Shown here: piece after piece, positions 1 through 6,129 of the stretch | How the letters are laid out: each line of letters opens with the position of its first letter | Position numbering within the stretch: the stretch's first letter is position 1 | DNA from: Simkania sp. | Lineage (GTDB): Bacteria > Chlamydiota > Chlamydiia > Chlamydiales > Simkaniaceae | Direction of reading: 5' to 3' | DNA: 12,459 nt | Assembly: GCA_028279205.1 (NCBI GenBank) | Contig: JANQSR010000049.1 | Location: 1 to 12,459, forward strand | Notes under the pieces: generated by a model | Seen by the model: the letters and a program-made list of their open reading frames with translations, nothing else | What the model was told of the DNA's origin: nothing | Databases searched by the model: none | Made by a program: the position numbers and the translations under genes

Positions 1-132
1 GAAATCTTTCTTGATGTACAAGATAGCACCCGAGATGACACCCGTGTCATATCCAAACAAGAGCCCACCGATTGCCGCCACGAAGCTTATGACACAAAGC
101 AGCCATTTTTGAGATATACTCTCACGAGCCAT
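1..132 (-). CDS. MFS sugar-porter transporter, N-terminal fragment (runs off left edge)
   Basis: The start and first 44 codons of an inner-membrane sugar transporter are present; the rest lies outside the window. The visible peptide has a short charged N-terminus ([10 protein letters not shown]), then a first membrane segment ending in the sugar-porter signature [15 protein letters not shown], as in XylE, GalP, AraE and related proton/sugar symporters. After it the chain reaches ILYIKKDF, the beginning of the first periplasmic loop. The ATG at 130-132 is preceded by a weak AGG about 7 nt upstream. A perfect TTGACA -35 lies about 45-50 nt upstream of the start. The family call is firm because the motif is diagnostic; the substrate cannot be told from 44 residues. 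Chlamydiae usually import phosphorylated sugars through UhpC-type antiporters, so a free-sugar porter would be an additional route (inference). Confidence 0.85.
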   Translation of the reverse strand, partial: MARESISQKWLLCVISFVAAIGGLLFGYDTGVISGAILYIKKDF

Positions 133-153
133 GATAACCTACTCTTTTTACTC

Positions 154-182
154 TGTTTATCCAAGGGAAAAAGGAATGTCAA
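154..182 (-). promoter_or_regulatory. Candidate sigma70-type promoter of the sugar transporter
   Basis: On the minus strand TTGACA (177-182) is a perfect -35 hexamer. It is followed after 17 nt by TAAACA (154-159), a mediocre -10. Predicted transcription would start near 147, giving a leader of about 15 nt before the transporter ATG. The inserted IS remnant begins only about 20 nt upstream of the -35. Confidence 0.45.
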
Positions 183-204
183 AGGTTATTTTTTGAATAC
201 AAGT

Positions 205-219
205 GACTGTGTTGAAAAA
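205..219 (+). repeat. Left terminal inverted repeat of the IS remnant
   Basis: The sequence GACTGTGTTGAAAAA matches the reverse complement of 632-646 at 15 of 15 positions. Pairing stops immediately inside the repeat, so 15 bp is its full perfect length. Confidence 0.8.
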
Positions 220-291
220 GTCGATTTTTCCACCAAATTCGCATTTGAATAACAGCTGTGTGAAATAGCAAAAACGGCAATGCCCCCCAAA

Positions 292-579
292 ACCGACTCT
301 TTCAAGCCGCTTTTTTCTTAAGTTAATACAATTCATTACCTTGGCTTTTAGATAGACCTCTACTGTCTGAGTGGACTTCTTTCTTGAATAGAGACCTCCC
401 TTATACAGCCTTTACCTCTAGAGCCATGATTTCCCCTGAGCTTTGATCGACGGCTATATGATTTTTTTCCATTTACGACCTTTCTTTTTTCCGTGAATCT
501 TGACCTTCCACTCTCCCTCTCCAACTATTTTAATGAAGAAAGTGATGCTTCCTCTTTTAACCAGGTTCTTGTTATACCG
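292..579 (-). pseudogene. IS5-family DDE transposase, internally deleted and frameshifted
   Basis: Three pieces of one transposase survive in order on the minus strand. (1) At 529-579 the frame reads RYNKNLVKRGSITFFIK, the typical N-terminal block of IS5-type transposases; a TAG sits two codons before it. (2) In the same frame, with no spacer, 454-528 reads VGEGEWKVKIHGKKKGRKWK, the region just after the first catalytic Asp (usual form GEGEWKVRxHGxxKRRxWRKLH). The stretch carrying that Asp is therefore deleted in frame. A frameshift near 460 then moves the continuation HIAVDQSSGEIMALEVK to another frame (401-460), which ends in TAA. (3) After a second large deletion, 292-396 reads SRKKSTQTVEVYLKAKVMN, resembling the C-terminal block with its RxxxTQxxEaYLKxKVLN pattern. 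With catalytic residues missing and stops present, it cannot make active transposase. Confidence 0.72.
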
Positions 580-631
580 TTTCTAGCTTGCGTTTTTGCA
601 AAGGAATTTTTAGCAACCTTTTTCTCCCTAT

Positions 632-646
632 TTTTTCAACACAGTC
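632..646 (-). repeat. Right terminal inverted repeat of the IS remnant
   Basis: This is the perfect complement of 205-219. Reading inward from this end on the minus strand, the transposase N-terminal block begins about 50 nt further in, the usual layout for an IS5-type element. Confidence 0.8.
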
Positions 647-693
647 CAAAGGGGGGACATTATCACGTTGCCCTGCACGACTGAACGGATACC

Positions 694-722
694 TTGCAGG
701 AAACTTTAAGTTTTGTTAGAAT
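694..722 (+). promoter_or_regulatory. Candidate promoter of the PpiD-like gene cluster
   Basis: TTGCAG (694-699) and TAGAAT (717-722) are spaced by exactly 17 nt, giving a predicted start near 729 and a leader of about 30 nt to the ATG at 760. The -35 overlaps an in-frame TTG that would otherwise extend the gene, which argues against that TTG being the start. It lies just downstream of the IS remnant. Hexamer matching only. Confidence 0.45.
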
Positions 723-759
723 TACCCCCTTTACCTTTGGGAAAATAGACATCCTCAAT

Positions 760-3129
760 ATGTTGGGATTTCTTCGTAAGTATCAGCGTTACTTCTTCCT
801 CTTTATTGCTTTGGTCATCGGGGTCTCTTTTATGTTCTTTGGAACCCATCAGGCAAGTGCTCCTGCTCGGAAAGTGGATGACCGCCCACTTGGAGCCTCG
901 ATTGATGGCTCTTCGATGCGAAAAAGGGCAATCGATGAGATTGTCCGTTTTATCGAAACCGATAGGCAAGATACGCAGCTGATGGAAAAGCGTAAGGTTC
1001 CAAACTTTTTCAACGATGGTGTTGTACGCAAAGATTTCTTAGAAACAGGACTTGGTTTGGCTTTAGCCGATCATTATTTTGATGCCTTAAAAGGGGAAAT
1101 CGAAGAGCGTTTTATAAAACAAAGGGAGTTTTTTCAGTGGCGCGATTCGAATCCGAATCTAGCCACTTCAAGGGCACTTTTGGAAAAATTCTTTCCCAAA
1201 CAAAAAGAAAGCCTTGATACATTCTTGAAAGAGGATCTACCTATCGAGCCAAAGCTTCTCCCCCTTCTCATGGACCTCTATCTTGGAGAGATGGCCTTGC
1301 CCCCCCATTTCATGCGTCAATCTCCGATGTTTGGAAAAGATCAAAGTGCAAGAGAGGAGAGTGCTTTTTCCCCTTTTACCTGCCTTGAAGATTGGTTTGG
1401 CCCCTCCTTTTTACAGTTGGTCGGACAGTTTATTCACAATGCCGCCCTTTTCGCCAAGCAACAGGGGTATCACGTCTCTTTTGAAGAGGCTAAAGTCGAT
1501 CTGTTTCGAAATGGGGTTCATGCTTTTCAGATGCAACGCTCTTTGCCCCTCGACCAAGCTGAGATGAGCTCCCTGTGGAATCGGCAACTCGCCTATTTTG
1601 GTATGGATGAGAAGGCTGCGGTGACCGTTTGGCAAAAAGTGATGCTCTTCAGAAGACTTTTTAACGATTGTGGCCACGCGGCGCTTATCGATTCTCACCC
1701 CTATCAGTGCTTTCATTCTCATGCATCTAAAACAGCAGTTGTTGATCATTACTCTCTAGAAGATAAGTCTGGGCTTTCCAATTTTGAAGAGCTGCTCAAG
1801 TTTCTCTATTATGTCGATGTTGTTTCGGCCTCAAAGTGCCTCTGGCCTGCACTCCCAGAAGAGTTTCTCCCGATCGAGCAGCTTCAAAAAGTGTGTCCCA
1901 AGCTCGTTTGTCGCCGTTTTCTAGTTGAAATGAAAAGGGTCACAGTCAAGGAGATTGCGCAGGAGGTTAGCCTCAAACAGATGTGGGAGTGGCAGCTCGA
2001 TTCTCAAAACTTCAAAAAGCTTCAAAAAGCGTTTCCCGAGCTGGGAATCTCAAAAGCGAGCGATGCCGAAGGCTATTTTAATGAACTAGAGAAACACCCC
2101 CCCTACCTTAGAAGAAAGATTGACGATCACTCACTCATGCAGATTGCTAAGGAGCATCCCGAGTGGATAATAGCTGCTTTAGGTGAAAAGGAGGCAGAGC
2201 TCAAGCAGGTTGCCTTCTCAATCGACGGAGCTCAAGGGGAGCTAGAGGGGATAGGAAGCGGAGAGGGATTGCTCAAGCTTTTCGAAAAAGCGCCACTTAA
2301 GAAGAGTGCCTATCTGGCTGGAAAGAATCTGGAAGTGCAATCTGAACTAGAACTTTTTTCCTCCGATCAACAAAACTATTACTATTTCCAGGTGGTAGAT
2401 CGGGATGAGAAGTGGCATATTTCGACTTTCAAAGAGGCAAACGACCAAGGGGTTTTAAACCCTCTCTTCAAGCAGTACTTGCAGGAGCAATATCCCAAAG
2501 TTAGGCAGGAGAATCCGTCCCTTTTCAAGACAACATCTGACGAGTGGAAACCGTTTGAAGAGGTGAGGGGGGAAGTAGCCCTTATCTTGTATAGAGAACT
2601 CTTCGATGCTATCGATCATGACCAGCCTCAAACTGCCCCTTCTCTTGCTGAGAGTCGTTTTAAAAAATTAGATAGTTTTTACCCCAAAAATTACTTTCTT
2701 GGATACATGAAAAGAGCTCTTTTAGATATTCGCGCAAAAGGGGAGAAAAGCGACTATCTATTTACCAAAGTGCCCTCATCGAGTCCTGAATCTGAATTGC
2801 CCGTTCGCCTTCCTTTCGAAAAGCAGTGGAAGATCACTAAGAGGACAAAAGAACATAAAAATTGTGAAAGCAAACAGGAGTTTGAAAAGTCCCTGTTTTC
2901 TATGAGTGAAAAAGAGTGGTCCTCTGTGCACGTTTTTGAAGGGGGAGAGGCTGGTTTCTTCCAACTTCAGAAGATAGAAACTCCAGAGCAGCTCAGATTG
3001 CAAGAGGTAAGGCAAGGGCATGAGATCCTATTCAATGAGGCCAAGCGGTTTCTCATGTTAGATTTTTTAGACAGGTTCAAAGAGAAAGAGTGTGTGCATT
3101 TAAGCCCTTCCAAACGAGATGTTGAGTGA
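760..3129 (+). CDS. Membrane-anchored PpiD/SurA-N-like protein, Chlamydiae-type
   Basis: A protein of 789 residues that begins MLGFLRKYQRYFFLF, followed by a single membrane segment (about residues 10-29, ending FMFFG). The rest is a long hydrophilic, probably periplasmic chain. This N-terminal pattern (basic start, aromatic-rich anchor, FFG) is the hallmark of the PpiD/SurA-N chaperone family, which folds or escorts outer-membrane proteins. The remaining roughly 760 residues are rich in Lys, Glu, Phe and Leu. I do not see a convincing parvulin isomerase domain, so it may be a chaperone without isomerase activity. I chose the ATG at 760 because the family motif starts there and a promoter-like pair overlaps the upstream alternative TTG; there is no clear Shine-Dalgarno. 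It overlaps the next gene by 11 nt, so the two are co-translated. The family link rests on the N-terminus alone; the overall role is inferred. Confidence 0.7.
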   Translation: MLGFLRKYQRYFFLFIALVIGVSFMFFGTHQASAPARKVDDRPLGASIDGSSMRKRAIDEIVRFIETDRQDTQLMEKRKVPNFFNDGVVRKDFLETGLGLALADHYFDALKGEIEERFIKQREFFQWRDSNPNLATSRALLEKFFPKQKESLDTFLKEDLPIEPKLLPLLMDLYLGEMALPPHFMRQSPMFGKDQSAREESAFSPFTCLEDWFGPSFLQLVGQFIHNAALFAKQQGYHVSFEEAKVDLFRNGVHAFQMQRSLPLDQAEMSSLWNRQLAYFGMDEKAAVTVWQKVMLFRRLFNDCGHAALIDSHPYQCFHSHASKTAVVDHYSLEDKSGLSNFEELLKFLYYVDVVSASKCLWPALPEEFLPIEQLQKVCPKLVCRRFLVEMKRVTVKEIAQEVSLKQMWEWQLDSQNFKKLQKAFPELGISKASDAEGYFNELEKHPPYLRRKIDDHSLMQIAKEHPEWIIAALGEKEAELKQVAFSIDGAQGELEGIGSGEGLLKLFEKAPLKKSAYLAGKNLEVQSELELFSSDQQNYYYFQVVDRDEKWHISTFKEANDQGVLNPLFKQYLQEQYPKVRQENPSLFKTTSDEWKPFEEVRGEVALILYRELFDAIDHDQPQTAPSLAESRFKKLDSFYPKNYFLGYMKRALLDIRAKGEKSDYLFTKVPSSSPESELPVRLPFEKQWKITKRTKEHKNCESKQEFEKSLFSMSEKEWSSVHVFEGGEAGFFQLQKIETPEQLRLQEVRQGHEILFNEAKRFLMLDFLDRFKEKECVHLSPSKRDVE

Positions 3130-3727
3130 ACTAGATCCGATTCCCCCTGCGAGTTTCTTTGAAATCTCTGCAAAGATCAACACGAAGGGTAGGCGTTTGA
3201 GTTATTTGCCAGATGTGTCAAAGTTGCTAAACGAAGAAGGGTTTGCGCGTGTTGCCCTGCTTTGGTCATTCGATGGTTTGATGCTTAAAATTGATGTTAA
3301 AAAACCCCTAGAGCAATCTTTTCCCAAAAAATATCGTGAAGGGGATAGTCTGGAGTTTTTTTTTGACACCCGTCATTTAAAAGAGGCGCAGTCGATCCAT
3401 CAATTCTGTCACCACTTTGTTTTTTTTCCTGGAGAAGCTGAAGGTAGCCATTCTAGAGAGGTCACCTCTTTTCGGTTTGATAAAGCGCATGAGCTTGCTG
3501 ATCCAGCCCTTTTTAGATTGCAAGCGACCCTAAAAAAACAGAGCTATGAAACTGAAATTCAGATTCCTAAAAGGGCTTTGCACGGGTATGATCCTTCTAA
3601 ATTTAAAAAAGTGGGCTTTGCCTATCGGATCAATCGGCTGGGAGGAAAGCCGCAGAGTTTCCCCCTCTCTTCACGCTTTTTTTCTCTTGAAAAACATCCG
3701 AGCTTTTGGGCAACATTGCTTCTTTAA
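3119..3727 (+). CDS. Hypothetical protein with CBM9/DOMON-like beta-sandwich domain
   Basis: A 202-residue protein with no signal peptide or membrane segment. The middle shows VALLWSFDGLMLKIDVKKP (about 46-64), then YREGDSLEFFFDTR (about 72-85). The C-terminal half has a strand pattern with YETEIQIP and the ending FWATLLL. The GDSxExFxD element followed by a strand pair and an ExxIP step is characteristic of carbohydrate-binding module 9-like and related DOMON folds, which bind sugars or heme in enzymes and secreted proteins. I infer this fold by eye; ligand and function are unknown. The ATG at 3119 lies 11 nt inside the PpiD-like gene and no strong Shine-Dalgarno is visible, suggesting translational coupling. 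The gene ends 17 nt before gcsH, completing a three-gene transcription unit. Without a signal peptide it would act in the cytoplasm or be exported by another route. Confidence 0.6.
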   Translation: MLSELDPIPPASFFEISAKINTKGRRLSYLPDVSKLLNEEGFARVALLWSFDGLMLKIDVKKPLEQSFPKKYREGDSLEFFFDTRHLKEAQSIHQFCHHFVFFPGEAEGSHSREVTSFRFDKAHELADPALFRLQATLKKQSYETEIQIPKRALHGYDPSKFKKVGFAYRINRLGGKPQSFPLSSRFFSLEKHPSFWATLLL

Positions 3728-3744
3728 GCCAAAAGGAGGAGAAC

Positions 3745-4104
3745 ATGAAGTACACAGATTCACATGAGTGGATTTCTGTCGAAGGGGATCGAGCAAGGGT
3801 TGGCATCTGTATGCATGCCCAAAAAGAGTTAGGGGAAGTTGTTCATGTGGAGTTGCCAGAGCTAGGACAAGAGGTTGTGGCTGGCTCGGAGATCGTGACT
3901 TTAGAATCTACAAAGGCTGCAACAGATATCTACACACCCATTTCTGGTAGAGTAGCGAAGATCAATGAAAGGCTCAAAGAGGATCTCTCACTTCTCAATG
4001 ACTATCCAGAGTCAAAAGGGTGGCTTTTCGAGCTGAATCTTACCAACCCTTTGGAATTGAAGAGACTCCTCGATCAAACCGCTTACCAAAAACTTTTGGT
4101 CTGA
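3745..4104 (+). CDS. gcsH: Glycine cleavage system H protein (lipoyl carrier)
   Basis: The 119-residue product is close to the usual H-protein size. It begins MKYTDSHEWI, the standard H-protein start, and carries the lipoylation motif ESTKAATDIYTPISG with Lys57 as the expected lipoyl-lysine (family norm ESVKAxSDxYxPxSG). H protein shuttles the aminomethyl group between the P, T and L proteins of glycine cleavage, and in many bacteria also serves as a relay in protein lipoylation. The start at 3745 has a strong AAGGAGGAG Shine-Dalgarno; an in-frame upstream extension to 3706 would overlap the previous gene and lacks family similarity. No gcvT or gcvP is adjacent. From memory, Chlamydia species keep gcsH without a complete glycine cleavage system, so a lipoate-relay or moonlighting role is plausible (inference). 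It is the last gene of the plus-strand cluster. Confidence 0.92.
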   Translation: MKYTDSHEWISVEGDRARVGICMHAQKELGEVVHVELPELGQEVVAGSEIVTLESTKAATDIYTPISGRVAKINERLKEDLSLLNDYPESKGWLFELNLTNPLELKRLLDQTAYQKLLV

Positions 4105-4149
4105 TTGAGACCTGGACTTTGAGAGGGTCAAATCAAGCATGTATAAAAA

Positions 4150-4187
4150 ATCTTAGGAGAGAGAAAGAAAAAGGCGCCTACTAAGAT
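4150..4187 (-). terminator. Terminator-like hairpin for minus-strand transcription in the convergent gap
   Basis: ATCTTAG and CTAAGAT form a 7-bp perfect stem (4150-4156 with 4181-4187). The loop is long (24 nt) and contains the palindrome AGGCGCCT. Read on the minus strand, the stem is followed by a T-run, as in a Rho-independent terminator for the coiled-coil gene. The long loop weakens the case. Read on the plus strand there is no T-run after the stem. Confidence 0.35.
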
Positions 4188-4281
4188 AAATCAAGTCAAA
4201 AAAACAACTATTTTTCTATGAACTTGCCTTTAGCGAATGCAGACTATCAGATGGTTTCAACGAAGATTCAGACAATGTATC

Positions 4282-4315
4282 CCCACTTTCACCTTCTCTT
4301 CTAAGGTAAGGTGGG
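4282..4315. other. Imperfect hairpin immediately downstream of the coiled-coil gene
   Basis: CCCAC/GTGGG and ACCTT/AAGGT arms fold into one long imperfect hairpin with a small mismatch and a bulge. It starts 8 nt past the minus-strand stop codon. There is no T-run on either side, so it may protect or trim a 3' end instead of terminating transcription. The rest of 4105-4323 shows nothing I recognise. Confidence 0.35.
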
Positions 4316-4323
4316 CGGCAACT

Positions 4324-5427
4324 TCAGCTTGAGATTTTTTCTAACCGGTCTACTTCATTTATTAACCTAAAGCGTTCATCGATTTTTCTAAGCCTCTCTT
4401 CGTTTGAATTGGATGTTTCTTTAGAGATTAAGTCTAATTCATCTTTTAAAACCTTGCCTTTTTTGGTAATTCCATCGATTAGTTCAAAACGAAAATCTAT
4501 TAGTTTTTCTATTTTTTCCTTTAGAAACCCTTTTTCTAATTCGCTTGCCCTATGCTCTTCAAGTTCGTTTTGGATAGCTCTGGAAAATGCATTCGCCTGT
4601 TTTAAGTCTTGCTTGAGCTCTTCCAAAACATTCCTGATTACCTCCTTTGAAGAACCGATTGCTTGCCTTTTTAATTTATCATTCTCGACCTGCAAATTGA
4701 TTTCCTCCTTACTTGATCTGAATGCTCCATCTGTGAGTTTGTCTACGATTGCTTCCAGACTTTCGGGGGCTTGCATTTTTTCAAAATCGAGAGTAGTGGT
4801 TAAAACCTCTTTAACAAACTTCTCTTGATCATCTTTTGTTAACTTCTCTACCGTTAGAATCTTTTCTTTAAGATTTTCTAAGGTCTCTTTATTTTCTCTT
4901 TCAAAATTTTCTAAAATTTTAAAGGCATCGGAAAGTCCGCGCAAGTTAGACACTTCGCCAGTGAGTGGGTCTAATTTGTTTTTGATGGCTTCTTCTATTT
5001 CTCCAGAAAGTTCTTTCTCTTTAATTAAGGTGGATATCTCTGTGTTGAGATCGCTGGTTTCACCTTTGAGTTCTTTAACCCTCTCTTCAGAACCCGTTAC
5101 TTTTTCTTGGAGTCTAGATACTTCTTCTTGGCGGTTATTTAAAAGTTCCTCTTTTGTTTCTAAAAGGGATTGCAGTTCTCTTTTTTTCTTGTTTAGGTTA
5201 TCTGCCTCAAATTGGAGCTTATTGACAGTATGTGTGGAATGAAGGGGTATGAAATAAGCAATCCAACGGAAAAAGTCCCTAATTTTTTTTAAAATAGACA
5301 AAACAATCCACTTAACTCTTCCTAAGATCGATTGTTTGGGTTGATTTGAAGTTTGATCTGTTGTTTTTGTGATGTCTTCTGATTTTTGCCCCGAAAGAGC
5401 AGAGCTTAATGGTAATGCTGCAAACAT
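4324..5427 (-). CDS. Coiled-coil protein with short hydrophobic segment, unknown function
   Basis: A 367-residue protein I do not recognise. Residues 1-35 are Ser/Thr/Gln/Lys-rich and disordered-looking. Residues about 40-62 form a hydrophobic but Lys/Arg-interrupted, partly amphipathic stretch (WIVLSILKKIRDFF, then RWIAYFIPL). From about residue 68 to the end the chain is dominated by Glu, Lys, Leu and Asn with heptad-like spacing, that is, extended coiled coil in two or three blocks. The start is secure: ATG at 5425-5427 follows an AGGAGG Shine-Dalgarno. Codon use is more AT-rich than in its neighbours. Chlamydiae encode many lineage-specific coiled-coil proteins, including secreted effectors and inclusion-membrane proteins. 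The hydrophobic stretch is not a clear bilobed Inc domain, so an effector role is only a possibility. The gene stands alone, with intergenic gaps of over 200 nt on both sides. Confidence 0.8.
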   Translation of the reverse strand: MFAALPLSSALSGQKSEDITKTTDQTSNQPKQSILGRVKWIVLSILKKIRDFFRWIAYFIPLHSTHTVNKLQFEADNLNKKKRELQSLLETKEELLNNRQEEVSRLQEKVTGSEERVKELKGETSDLNTEISTLIKEKELSGEIEEAIKNKLDPLTGEVSNLRGLSDAFKILENFERENKETLENLKEKILTVEKLTKDDQEKFVKEVLTTTLDFEKMQAPESLEAIVDKLTDGAFRSSKEEINLQVENDKLKRQAIGSSKEVIRNVLEELKQDLKQANAFSRAIQNELEEHRASELEKGFLKEKIEKLIDFRFELIDGITKKGKVLKDELDLISKETSNSNEERLRKIDERFRLINEVDRLEKISS

Positions 5428-5502
5428 TTGGATACCTCCTGTTGTCCCTCTTATCTATTCAGATAGAAGAAATTGATTCAAACAAATATTAAAAATAAGA
5501 GA

Positions 5503-5514
5503 CACTTCGAAGTG
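5503..5514. promoter_or_regulatory. 12-bp perfect palindrome upstream of the coiled-coil gene
   Basis: CACTTCGAAGTG reads the same on both strands. It lies about 75 nt upstream of the coiled-coil gene start and about 150 nt beyond the RRM gene stop. It could be an operator for a dimeric regulator, or part of an RNA hairpin. A weak minus-strand promoter (TTGAAT, 18 nt, TAGATA) lies between it and the coding start. Function is inferred from symmetry only. Confidence 0.3.
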
Positions 5515-5667
5515 GAAATGTTCTTTTTTTTAAAATGAAAAGAGAAAGAGCTTTTTTGTGTTTCAAAAATTAACCCTTTTCTCTCTTCAAAGTATCCCCT
5601 TCTTTTTCTAGTTACCGTCCTTCTTTCAGGAAATTCTAAAGGTGACTATCAAAAGAAGAATTCTTTT

Positions 5668-5952
5668 CTAACTTTCTCTTCTTGAAGGGTACCTTCTCCC
5701 TCCTTTTCTTTCTTGCTCCCGTGCTTCATTAACGGTCAGAGCACGGCCGCCGACCTCTTTGCCGTTGAGCCCTTTAATCGCGGCATTGGCCTCTTCTTGA
5801 GAGTCTAATTCAATAAAACCGAACCCTCTAGACTGGCCTGTCTCGCGATCTTTAATAATTTTAGAGTTTTTAGGAGATCCGAACTGGGATAGGAGCTCAG
5901 ACAAGTCGTCTCCTGTATATTCTCTCGGAAGGTTTCCTACAAAAAGTTTCAT
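5668..5952 (-). CDS. Single-RRM RNA-binding protein
   Basis: A 94-residue protein made of one RNA recognition motif plus a basic tail. Both signature strands are intact: RNP2 LFVGNL (residues 3-8) and RNP1 RGFGFIEL (42-49), including the aromatic residues that stack on RNA bases. The last 15 or so residues (EQERKGGRRYPSRRES) are Arg/Gly-rich, resembling tails of cyanobacterial and other bacterial Rbp proteins. Such proteins bind single-stranded RNA and are often induced by cold or other stress; targets here are unknown. The ATG at 5950-5952 is preceded by GGAGAAAAC. It is monocistronic, with its own promoter candidate about 80-110 nt upstream and a short upstream reading frame in the leader, so post-transcriptional control is possible. 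Confidence 0.93.
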   Translation of the reverse strand: MKLFVGNLPREYTGDDLSELLSQFGSPKNSKIIKDRETGQSRGFGFIELDSQEEANAAIKGLNGKEVGGRALTVNEAREQERKGGRRYPSRRES

Positions 5953-5972
5953 GGGTTTTCTCCAAAAAATGA

Positions 5973-6002
5973 TTAGATGGTGTGCCGTGGAGGCGGAGTC
6001 AT
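5973..6002 (-). CDS. Possible leader peptide (uORF) of the RRM gene
   Basis: Within the predicted leader of the RRM gene is a 9-codon frame, MTPPPRHTI then TAA. Its ATG follows GAGG at an 8-nt spacing, a usable Shine-Dalgarno. It ends 20 nt before the RRM start codon. Three consecutive prolines are a known ribosome-pausing signal relieved by EF-P, so it could tie RRM expression to translation state. A chance frame of this length is common; the call rests on its position, the ribosome site and the PPP. Confidence 0.25.
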   Translation of the reverse strand: MTPPPRHTI

Positions 6003-6033
6003 AAAGAAAACCTCAAGAACGGCGTTCGCAACG

Positions 6034-6063
6034 ATTGTAACCGATAAGGTGGTTAAAATACAA
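6034..6063 (-). promoter_or_regulatory. Candidate promoter of the RRM gene
   Basis: On the minus strand TTGTAT (6058-6063) and TACAAT (6034-6039) are separated by 18 nt. The predicted start near 6027 gives a leader of about 75 nt, long enough to hold the PPP uORF. It lies downstream of the gltT stop, so the RRM gene can be transcribed independently. Confidence 0.5.
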
Positions 6064-6129
6064 GTCCTTCGTTGAATGTAAACAAAATTTTCTGCATAAT
6101 GAGGCCTTTGTTGGGCAGTTTGACCGACT

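Larger units (their letters stand above)
205..646 (-). mobile_element. Decayed IS5-type insertion sequence with intact terminal inverted repeats
   Basis: The two ends are perfect 15-bp inverted repeats: GACTGTGTTGAAAAA at 205-219 and its complement at 632-646. Between them the minus strand carries remnants of a DDE transposase (see the pseudogene entry). The remnant is 442 bp, whereas intact IS5-type elements are usually around 1 kb, so more than half of the interior appears deleted. No convincing target-site duplication is seen; the flanks share only CAA (200-202 and 647-649). It sits between the divergent sugar-transporter and PpiD-like genes. The IR pair and transposase motifs are seen directly; assignment to the IS5 family is from remembered motifs. 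Confidence 0.75.

Noticed and set aside
493..684. Plus-strand 63-codon frame starting at GTG
   Set aside because: It runs antisense through the transposase remnant and across the right inverted repeat, has no ribosome site, and its peptide resembles nothing.
694..759. N-terminal extension of the PpiD-like protein from a TTG
   Set aside because: A promoter-like pair overlaps this stretch and the family N-terminal motif begins at the ATG at 760.
4409..5242. Long Ser-rich plus-strand frames opposite the coiled-coil gene
   Set aside because: They are complements of the Glu/Lys-rich coiled-coil codons; high Ser/Phe/Leu content is the expected antisense artefact.
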